A stretch of DNA of 33,221 nt, from positions 1-33,221 of the forward strand of contig JAGQQW010000031.1 of the NCBI GenBank assembly GCA_020426005.1. Direction: 5' to 3'. A model generated the notes under the pieces. That model searched no databases. It was not told where the DNA came from and saw only the letters and a program-made list of their open reading frames with translations. This document shows, piece by piece, positions 7,948 to 14,146 of the stretch. Made by a program: the position numbers and the translations under genes. Position 1 is the stretch's first letter. Each line of letters opens with the position of its first letter. Origin of the DNA: Planctomycetota bacterium. GTDB lineage: Bacteria > Planctomycetota > UBA1135 > GCA-002748355.

Positions 7948-8687
7948 GAACGGTTCGCGCGATCGGCGCTTTCGCTACCGCGACGGCCTTCGCCATCCTC
8001 GGTCTCGGATCGTGCTCGCACGACGACAACTCGCTCGTGATTTTCGCGGCAGCCTCCCTGCAGGGGCCATTCCGCGAACTCGCCGAGTCGTTCGCCACGG
8101 CGACCGGCGCTACGACGCCGAGGATCCATGTCGCCGGTACGCCCCAATTGGTCTTGCAGATCCGCGAAGGCGCGTGCGTCGACGTGTTCGCCTCGGCGGA
8201 TACGGTGCAAATGCAACGCGTCGTCGATCTCGGTCGAGTCCACGGAGACACGATCGTCTTCGCCAAGAACAAGCTCGTCATCGTGACGAGTCCGGGCAAT
8301 CCGCACGGGATCCGTGCTCTCGAGGATCTTGCACGAGACGGACTCCGAGTCCTGCTCTGCGGACCCGATGTCCCGGCGGGCCGCTACGCGCGGGAAGCGC
8401 TCGCCAACGCGAGTATCTCGGTGAGGTCTGTCTCGGACGAGCCGAGTGTTCGCAGCGTCGCGCACAAGGTCGCGCTCGGCGAGGTCGATGCAGGAATCGT
8501 CTACGCCACCGATGCGAAGGCGCTCGGCAATCGCGTCGAGAGCGTCGCCATCGATCCGCGTTGGAACGTCACAGCGACCTATGTCGCAGCCAACACGGAC
8601 AGTGACCTCGGTGCATCCTTCGTGCGCTTCCTCGAGTCGAAGGACGCCGCGCGCATCTTGATGCACCATGGGTTCGAAACGCCGTGA
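7944..8687 (+). CDS. modA: Molybdate ABC transporter substrate-binding lipoprotein
   Basis: The extracytoplasmic binding protein of the molybdate/tungstate importer. The 247-residue precursor begins with a basic and hydrophobic signal ending in the lipobox LGSC (C24), so it is probably lipid-anchored. The mature part shows ModA features: VIFAAASLQGPFRELAE at the start of the mature domain, GACVDVFASAD, and GEVDAGIVYATDA. I chose the ATG at 7944, which overlaps the preceding stop as ATGA. An ATG at 7929 in the same frame would add five residues. It overlaps modB by GTGA at 8684-8687. Confidence 0.92.
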   Translation: MRTVRAIGAFATATAFAILGLGSCSHDDNSLVIFAAASLQGPFRELAESFATATGATTPRIHVAGTPQLVLQIREGACVDVFASADTVQMQRVVDLGRVHGDTIVFAKNKLVIVTSPGNPHGIRALEDLARDGLRVLLCGPDVPAGRYAREALANASISVRSVSDEPSVRSVAHKVALGEVDAGIVYATDAKALGNRVESVAIDPRWNVTATYVAANTDSDLGASFVRFLESKDAARILMHHGFETP

Positions 8688-9487
8688 CAGGACACACCCA
8701 TCCACCACCACGAGCTTCGATCGTCGCGGTCATCGCCGCGTGCGCGCTCATCGGATTACCTCTGCTCGGGCTCGCACTTCGAGCTCCTTGGTCGACGATC
8801 CTCGATCAGATTTCGCGTCCAGAGGTGTTCCGTGCTTTGTGGTTGTCCATCGAGTGTTCCGTCGCGGCAACCGCCTTGTCATTCGTGATCGGCTTGCCGC
8901 TCGCGGTCTGGATGGCGAGCGAGACGTCTCGCTGGACCAACGTCGTGCGAGCGTTCGTCCTGCTCCCGATGGTCTTGCCACCGGTCGTCGGCGGTCTCGC
9001 ACTCCTCCTCGCGTTCGGACGCAACGGAGTCTTCGGGCAGTACCTCGATGCTTGGTTCGGCATCACGCTGCCATTCTCGACGGCGGGAGTGATCGTCGCC
9101 GAGACGTGGGTCGCGTTGCCCTTCTTCGTACTCACGACCGAAAGCGGCCTGCGCGCAACGGACACTCGAGCCGCGGATGCGGCAGCCACACTCGGCGCAA
9201 AACCGTGGCGCATCCTGACGACGATCACTTTGCCGATGATCGCACCGTCACTCCAAGCGGCTTCGATACTCGCCTGGGCGCGCGCTCTGGGCGAGTTCGG
9301 TGCGACGATCACGTTCGCAGGCAACCTCGAAAGCACGACGCGCACCATGCCACTCGCCGTCTACACGGCTCTCGAGTCTTCGCCCGAAGCCGCGATCACG
9401 CTGAGCTTCGTCCTGATCGCGATCGCGATGGCCGTGCTCTTCGTCTTACGAAAGCGATGGTTCCCCACTGGACGAACGGCACGATGA
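8684..9487 (+). CDS. modB: Molybdate ABC transporter permease
   Basis: The membrane subunit of the molybdate importer, 267 residues with about six hydrophobic segments (11-33, 51-77, 87-111, 131-152, 190-212, 235-256). The cytoplasmic EAA loop that contacts ModC is at about residues 165-185 (AADAAATLGAKPWRILTTITLP). RALGEFGATITFAGN is a strong ModB signature. It starts with a GTG that overlaps the modA stop and ends at ATGA with modC, so the three subunits are translationally coupled. Confidence 0.94.
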   Translation: MTGHTHPPPRASIVAVIAACALIGLPLLGLALRAPWSTILDQISRPEVFRALWLSIECSVAATALSFVIGLPLAVWMASETSRWTNVVRAFVLLPMVLPPVVGGLALLLAFGRNGVFGQYLDAWFGITLPFSTAGVIVAETWVALPFFVLTTESGLRATDTRAADAAATLGAKPWRILTTITLPMIAPSLQAASILAWARALGEFGATITFAGNLESTTRTMPLAVYTALESSPEAAITLSFVLIAIAMAVLFVLRKRWFPTGRTAR

Positions 9488-10530
9488 ACCTCGATGCATC
9501 CATCGGCCTCCAAAGAGGCACATTGCGGATCGACGCGCAGTTGTCGGCAGGTGCTGGCGAAACAGTCGCTCTCGTCGGCCCCAATGGAGCGGGGAAGACG
9601 AGCTGTCTCCATGCAATCGCCGGCCTCGTACGCCTCGAGCGTGGTCATGTCCGTCTCGGCATGCGCTTGTTCGACGATGGAAGCGTGACGAACTTCGTCC
9701 GTCCCGAGGACCGGCATGTCGGAGTCGTGTTCCAGGACCATCGCCTGTTTCCGGCAATGTCGGTCGTCGACAACGTCGCGTATGGCCCGCGGAGCCGCGG
9801 AGCCGGCAAGCGCAGCGCGCGCGCGACGGCACACGACTGGCTCGAACGCGTCGGGATCACGAAACGAAACGAGAAGCCCGCTGCGCTATCCGGCGGCGAA
9901 ACTGCGCGGGTAGCGTTGGCCCGCGCGCTCGCGTACGAGCCAGACATGTTGCTCCTCGATGAGCCACTTGCGGCCGTCGATGCCTCGGCACGCGTCGCGC
10001 TCGAGAGTGCGCTTCGCTCGCACCTCGCGAACTTCGAGGGACCTCGTATCCTCGTCGCGCACGACATCGGTGATGCACTCGCACTCGCCGACCGCTTGAT
10101 CGTTCTGGAGAGCGGATGCGTCATTCAGAGTGGCACGGCCGAAGAACTCGCGCGACGGCCTCTATCGAACTACGTCGCGGACCTCGCCGGGGTGAACCGA
10201 TTCGTAGGCCATTGTCGGGACAGCATCGTCACGATCGGTAACACAGAACTGACGGTCGTGTCCTCCGTCATCGGCGACGTCGTGGTGACGTTACATCCAC
10301 GCGCCGTGTCGCTCTTCCCCGAGCGACCTGCCGGTTCGCCGCGCAACGTCTTCGAACTCCGCGTATTGCACGTCGAGTCGTTGCATGATCGCAACCGCGT
10401 GCAGCTGACCGGCTCGCTTCCGATGGTGGCCGAAGTCACGACGGCATCTGTCGAAGCCCTCCGCTTGTGCGAAGGGCGCACGATCTTCGCGGCGATCAAA
10501 GCGACCGAACTCGTCGTTTCGCCGCACTGA
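9484..10530 (+). CDS. modC: Molybdate ABC transporter ATP-binding protein
   Basis: The ATPase of the molybdate importer, 348 residues. Walker A is GPNGAGKTS (32-40), the Q-loop is VFQDHRLFP, the signature LSGGE is at 135-139, Walker B is LLLDEP (156-161) and the switch histidine is H193. The C-terminal third resembles the TOBE-type regulatory domain that binds molybdate in ModC. The ATG at 9484 overlaps the modB stop. The frame is open back to 8668, but that part lies over modB and is not ModC-like. Walker A has PNGAG where classical ModC has a Ser-rich loop, which is a small deviation. No modE regulator is in the window. It ends 21 nt from the convergent PepSY-like gene. Confidence 0.93.
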   Translation: MNLDASIGLQRGTLRIDAQLSAGAGETVALVGPNGAGKTSCLHAIAGLVRLERGHVRLGMRLFDDGSVTNFVRPEDRHVGVVFQDHRLFPAMSVVDNVAYGPRSRGAGKRSARATAHDWLERVGITKRNEKPAALSGGETARVALARALAYEPDMLLLDEPLAAVDASARVALESALRSHLANFEGPRILVAHDIGDALALADRLIVLESGCVIQSGTAEELARRPLSNYVADLAGVNRFVGHCRDSIVTIGNTELTVVSSVIGDVVVTLHPRAVSLFPERPAGSPRNVFELRVLHVESLHDRNRVQLTGSLPMVAEVTTASVEALRLCEGRTIFAAIKATELVVSPH

Positions 10531-10551
10531 CTCGCCGCGAACCGATCGTGA

Positions 10552-11811
10552 TCAGCCTTTCTTCACGAATCCGTACTCGACGAGAACGAGGTTCTCGTCT
10601 TGCACGAGCCCGATCCCCGGTGCGTGTCGCTTGTACTCCTTCTCGCCATCGAGCGGATTCTCTTCGAAGACCTCGAGGCAGTTCTTGAGAATACCCACGG
10701 GCGTCGCGACGACCGCGTCTAGCCGATGGATGCGTGCGCGATCCATGGCGACCTTGGGCGCCAGTTCTTCGTAGTAGGCGGCACCGAGCACCGGCTCTCC
10801 AGGCATCACGAGCCCAGCGCGTGCTCCTTCGCGGCCGTGAACCCACGCACCGTTGTGTCCGATGACTTTGCCGTCCTCGTAGATGTCGACCTCTTCGCCG
10901 AAGTAGAAGACGCTCTTCGACATCGGGCACATCGCGACGAAGTTGCGGGAGATCTCGACGAGCTCGCCGTTCTTCGTCTCGCGTTCTTCGACGACGCGCG
11001 TCTCGAAGCCTCCGATGAGGCGCGTCTCGTCGAGGACGGTGATCGTGAGCCGTTCGGGCGTCCCTTCATCGTCCTTGCCTTCGAGAACGAGGCGATAGCC
11101 AGGCTCGAGCACGAAGAAACGGCTACGCCCGACCGTCGTCAGCTCACGCGTCTCGAGGCAGAAGTCGGTCTGGAATCGCGTCGCACCGGCGTGTGCACCG
11201 TGCGCGTGTTCGGACTCACCGTCTTCGTCGGCGTCTTCCTCGTCGCCTTCTTCGTCGTCGCCTTCTTCGTCGTCGCCTTCCTCGTCGCGACCGCGCTTGC
11301 CTTCCTTGCGCTCACCGCGACCTTCGTGTTCTTCGTCTTCCTCGTCGCCTTCGTCTTCTTCCTCGTCATCGTCGTCGCGACCGCGCTTGCCTTCCTTGCG
11401 CTCACCACGACCTTTGCGGTCTTCACGCTCTTCGTCTTCGTCTTCTTCCTCGCGGCTCTCGCGTTCGTTCTTCTCGCCCTTTTCTCCGCGCTCTTGCTTC
11501 TCGGCACCCTTCTCCGGCTTCTCGCCTTCGAGCGATTTCCGTACGACCGATCCGTCTTCGCGGAAGAGGACGTCGTATTCCTTCCCATCGACGACCATCT
11601 CGATCTCGTAGACCGCTTTGCCGTCCTTCTCGAACTTGCCGATGTCGACCAACCTTCCCTTGCCGACCTTCTCGCGGATGGCCTTCTGAACCGCCTGAGG
11701 GACCTTGTCGAGCGTGACCTTCTTCTCACCGTCCTGCGCAACGAGGCTCGTGCCCGAGGTCGCGAGTGCGAGCATCAACGCTCGCGCCATGGTGGACTTC
11801 TTCGTTCTCAT
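10552..11811 (-). CDS. Exported PepSY-like protein with charged repeat tract and C-terminal beta-rich domain
   Basis: A 419-residue protein in four parts. Residues 1-25 are a signal-peptide-like start. Residues 30-92 form a PepSY-like (PF11396-type) domain (VPQAVQKAIREKVGKG ... YEIEMVVDGKEYDVLFREDG). Residues about 95-205 are almost only Glu, Asp, Lys, Arg and Gly with internal repeats. Residues 210-419 form a beta-rich domain (LEPGYRLVLEGKDD, GAWVHGREGARAGLVMPGEP, YAPG-like HAPGIGLVQDENLVLVEYG) seen in uncharacterised secreted proteins. The ATG at 11811 follows AAGGAG. It lies 121 nt behind the histidine kinase on the same strand. PepSY-like proteins often belong to two-component regulons, so control by the upstream pair is likely. 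A role in metal binding or envelope stress is conjecture. Confidence 0.8.
   Translation of the reverse strand: MRTKKSTMARALMLALATSGTSLVAQDGEKKVTLDKVPQAVQKAIREKVGKGRLVDIGKFEKDGKAVYEIEMVVDGKEYDVLFREDGSVVRKSLEGEKPEKGAEKQERGEKGEKNERESREEEDEDEEREDRKGRGERKEGKRGRDDDDEEEDEGDEEDEEHEGRGERKEGKRGRDEEGDDEEGDDEEGDEEDADEDGESEHAHGAHAGATRFQTDFCLETRELTTVGRSRFFVLEPGYRLVLEGKDDEGTPERLTITVLDETRLIGGFETRVVEERETKNGELVEISRNFVAMCPMSKSVFYFGEEVDIYEDGKVIGHNGAWVHGREGARAGLVMPGEPVLGAAYYEELAPKVAMDRARIHRLDAVVATPVGILKNCLEVFEENPLDGEKEYKRHAPGIGLVQDENLVLVEYGFVKKG
11242..11406 (-). repeat. Internal coding repeats in the charged tract
   Basis: A 35-nt block occurs at 11282-11316 and again at 11372-11406, exactly 90 nt (30 codons) apart. 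It encodes the repeated peptide GRGERKEGKRGRD at residues 134-146 and 164-176 of the PepSY-like protein. Next to it, a 15-nt unit encoding DEEGD is repeated in tandem (roughly 11242-11283). Both periods are multiples of three, so copy changes keep the frame. Confidence 0.75.
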
Positions 11812-11880
11812 CCTTCTCTCCTTCATCTCGATGTTCGAGAGTCGAAAGCCGGCCAGCGCGAACGCGGCGGCGTGATACGG

Positions 11881-11908
11881 GCTCGAACGTAGGCCTGCCA
11901 GGTGAAGC
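11881..11908 (-). promoter_or_regulatory. Candidate response-regulator box upstream of the PepSY-like gene
   Basis: On the plus strand GCTCGA (11881-11886) and CAGGTGAA (11899-11906) stand 18 nt apart (start to start), with ACGTAGGCC between. The same two words occur 19 nt apart at 14072-14098, upstream of the response-regulator gene. This suggests a shared binding site 70-97 nt before the PepSY-like start. Binding is not shown. Confidence 0.35.
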
Positions 11909-11932
11909 GTCGCTGAGTGCAGCGCATTTCTC

Positions 11933-13348
11933 TCACTCGTCGAGGTGGCTTTGCTCGGAGACCGGAAGTTCGACGATGACCCGAGCACCAGGCTCGGCAG
12001 ATTCGATGCGACACGTGGCTCCGTGTGCGACGGCGACTTCGGCAACGATCGCGAGACCGAGTCCTGCGCCTTCGAGCGATCGCTGTCCGTTCCCACGGTG
12101 GAAGCGACGGAATACGGCATCGCGAAGCTCTTCCGGAACACCAGGCCCACCGTCGCTCACCGTGAGCACTGCCTTTCGAGTATCGCGAGTGCCGAGCGTG
12201 ACATGGACGTGCGATCCGTTCCCGTGGCGCAGAGCATTGCCGATCAGGTTGTCGACGAGGATCCGAAGGAGATTCGGATCTCCAGCGACGAACGTTCCGG
12301 CGTTGATCTCGCAGTGAACGCGCGTCGGCGCCGCAATTCGAGCGGCCGTTACGGCATCGCGAACGATGCTCGCGAAGTCGACGACCTCGGAGCGTTCCAC
12401 GCCGGCCTCGGCATCCATGCGCGCGAGCGTGAGCAAGGATTCGACGATGTCGCCCATGCGCTTCGACGTCGTACGAATATCGACCAAGAACTCCCGCATC
12501 TCGTCAGCCGTACGCCCCTCGCGAAGCGCAATCTCGGCCGCATTGCGGATCACGCTCACGGGATTGCGGAGTTCGTGTGCAGCGTCCGCGGTAAAGCGCG
12601 CTTTCCGCTCCGCCGCGTCTTCGAGCGCGGTGAACGTCCGGTCGAGGATCGACGCTAGCCTGTCGACTTCGTCGTCGTTGCCTCGCTTCGGCATCGACGC
12701 TCCACGCTGTTGTCCCACCTGGGACGCTGCAGCTCCGAGTTCGCGCAACGGGCGCACGAACCGGCGCGACAAGAAGAGACCGAACGCGACGACGACAACG
12801 ACCGCGATGGCGGTCAAGAGCAGAATGATCGTCCGCACACGCGCGAGCTGATCCACGACCAACTCATAGCTCGCCGCCACACGGACGAGCACCTCGGGTG
12901 CAGGCAGCACCTCGGATTCGGTAGGCAGCGTTCGCCGCAGCGAACATTCCCGTAGAAGTTCGCCGCTACCCTCGAACGCGAACGATGCCCCGACCTCGAT
13001 GTCGCCCGCAAGAGCCGGCAGAACGGGATCCGATGCGTGCAGCACGCGGCCGTCGGGCAGGGCCCGGATCTCGAACGTGAACGTGCCCGAGCCCGCCTCA
13101 CGCTTTCCCATCGCGATGAACTCGGCCGCCATCTCGGGTTGCATTTCGAACTCGACGGAACGCGCATCTTCTTCCCACTCACAGACCGCGACGAGCGCCT
13201 CGGCGCGCGTCAGGAGCCTGCGATCGAATTCCGTCCGCAACGTCGCTCGCATCCCGAAGTAGAGCGTCGCGCCGAAGCCGATGAGCAGCACGCCGGTCAT
13301 CACGACGAACCACAGCGTCAAGCTCGTGCGAATCGAGAGGGCCTTCAC
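11933..13348 (-). CDS. Two-component sensor histidine kinase
   Basis: A membrane sensor kinase of 471 residues that should autophosphorylate and pass phosphate to the response regulator encoded just upstream. TM1 is at about 11-33, a periplasmic sensor region of about 135 residues follows, and TM2 is at about 172-194. A HAMP linker is next, then HisKA with the H-box AAHELRNPVSV (phospho-acceptor H258) and HATPase_c with DNLIGNALRHG (N box), SDGGPGVPE (G1), FRRFHRGN (F box) and GAGLGLAIV (G2). I chose the GTG at 13348 because it overlaps the response-regulator stop as GTGA. The open frame extends to 13399 but only over the regulator's coding end. The signal sensed is unknown. Confidence 0.92.
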   Translation of the reverse strand: MKALSIRTSLTLWFVVMTGVLLIGFGATLYFGMRATLRTEFDRRLLTRAEALVAVCEWEEDARSVEFEMQPEMAAEFIAMGKREAGSGTFTFEIRALPDGRVLHASDPVLPALAGDIEVGASFAFEGSGELLRECSLRRTLPTESEVLPAPEVLVRVAASYELVVDQLARVRTIILLLTAIAVVVVVAFGLFLSRRFVRPLRELGAAASQVGQQRGASMPKRGNDDEVDRLASILDRTFTALEDAAERKARFTADAAHELRNPVSVIRNAAEIALREGRTADEMREFLVDIRTTSKRMGDIVESLLTLARMDAEAGVERSEVVDFASIVRDAVTAARIAAPTRVHCEINAGTFVAGDPNLLRILVDNLIGNALRHGNGSHVHVTLGTRDTRKAVLTVSDGGPGVPEELRDAVFRRFHRGNGQRSLEGAGLGLAIVAEVAVAHGATCRIESAEPGARVIVELPVSEQSHLDE

Positions 13349-14025
13349 GGAGCGACGTCCACGAGCACGTAGCCGACGCCTCGGCGCGTCTGCAAGCAAC
13401 CTTCGGCCGAACCGCCCTGCAGCTTGCGTCGCAAGCCGGACACGAGCACTTCGAGGACGTTGGAATCAGGACCGGTCTCATCGTCCCAGAGCGCAGCCTG
13501 GATCCGATCACGGCTCTGCACCGAACCCAGGTTGTGCAGGAGATGCGCGAGAAGTCGATATTCCATGTTGGTCACCACGACGGGATGCCCATCGTGAGTC
13601 ACCGTTCGAGCCGACGTGTCCAACTCGAGCCCGCCCATCCGGAGCACCGACGTCCCTCCGCGCGATCCTCGCCGCATCAGCGCTCGCAAACGAGCGAGCA
13701 GCTCGGCGAACTCGAACGGCTTGGTCATGTAGTCATCGGCCCCGGCATCGAGGCCGGCGACGACTTCATCGGTCGCGTCGCACGCCGTTAGCATCAGGAT
13801 CGGCACGACGGCACCGCCCTTGCGCAAGCGGCGGCAGACTTCGATCCCGCTCATCTTCGGGATCCGCACGTCGAGAAGCATCGCATCGTGGAAACCCGAC
13901 GCCGCATACCAGAGTGCCTCTTCACCATCCCCCGCGACATCGACGACGTAGCTCTCGTCGGTCAGGCCGACGCGCAGCGAACGGGCGAGGATCGGCTCGT
14001 CTTCGACGATCAGGACTCGGGTCAT
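13345..14025 (-). CDS. OmpR/PhoB-family response regulator
   Basis: A DNA-binding regulator of 226 residues. The receiver domain (about 1-115) has the acidic pocket in VEDE (E8, D9), the phospho-acceptor D52 in MLLDVRIP, and the conserved Lys in DDYMTKPFEF. The winged-helix trans_reg_C domain (about 130-225) has NMEYRLLAHLL and the recognition region DSNVLEVLVSGLRRKL, ending with the wing TRRGVGYVL. It is the first gene of the regulator, kinase and PepSY-like run and overlaps the kinase start by 4 nt. It is divergent from the large gene at 14147. Confidence 0.94.
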   Translation of the reverse strand: MTRVLIVEDEPILARSLRVGLTDESYVVDVAGDGEEALWYAASGFHDAMLLDVRIPKMSGIEVCRRLRKGGAVVPILMLTACDATDEVVAGLDAGADDYMTKPFEFAELLARLRALMRRGSRGGTSVLRMGGLELDTSARTVTHDGHPVVVTNMEYRLLAHLLHNLGSVQSRDRIQAALWDDETGPDSNVLEVLVSGLRRKLQGGSAEGCLQTRRGVGYVLVDVAP

Positions 14026-14071
14026 GACTGGACCTCGTTGCGGCTACCTGGATACAAGCTGGGAACAAGCA

Positions 14072-14100
14072 GCTCGAGTCTACGGCGAGTCAGGTGAACC
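14072..14100 (-). promoter_or_regulatory. Candidate autoregulatory box upstream of the response regulator
   Basis: GCTCGA (14072-14077) and CAGGTGAA (14091-14098) match the two words found upstream of the PepSY-like gene (11881-11906), with nearly the same spacing. The box stands 46-75 nt before the response-regulator start. Autoregulation is a common habit of OmpR-type regulators; here it is inference. Confidence 0.35.
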
Positions 14101-14133
14101 GACGCTGAATCGGGTAGGAGGCGCTCGCGCTAC

Positions 14134-14140
14134 CTATACT
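14134..14140 (+). promoter_or_regulatory. Candidate -10 box (CTATACT) placing transcription at the start codon
   Basis: CTATACT ends 6 nt before the ATG at 14147. If it is a -10 element, transcription would begin at or within a base or two of the ATG, giving a leaderless mRNA. The AGGAGG at 14116-14121 is too far upstream to serve this ATG. Confidence 0.4.
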
Positions 14141-14146
14141 GCGGTC

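Noticed and set aside
8668..9483. Long N-terminal extension in the modC frame
   Set aside because: It lies entirely over modB and ends of modA, is Arg-rich, and ModC homology begins after the ATGA at 9484.
10531..10551. Possible terminator between convergent modC and the PepSY-like gene
   Set aside because: The 21-nt gap has no stable hairpin with a T-run; no convincing intrinsic terminator was found anywhere in the window.
10726..11892. A 388-codon plus-strand frame with hydrophobic repeats that looks like a membrane protein
   Set aside because: Its Phe/Val/Leu-rich repeats are the complement of the Asp/Glu/Lys tract in the PepSY-like gene, which has a signal peptide, ribosome site and known domains.
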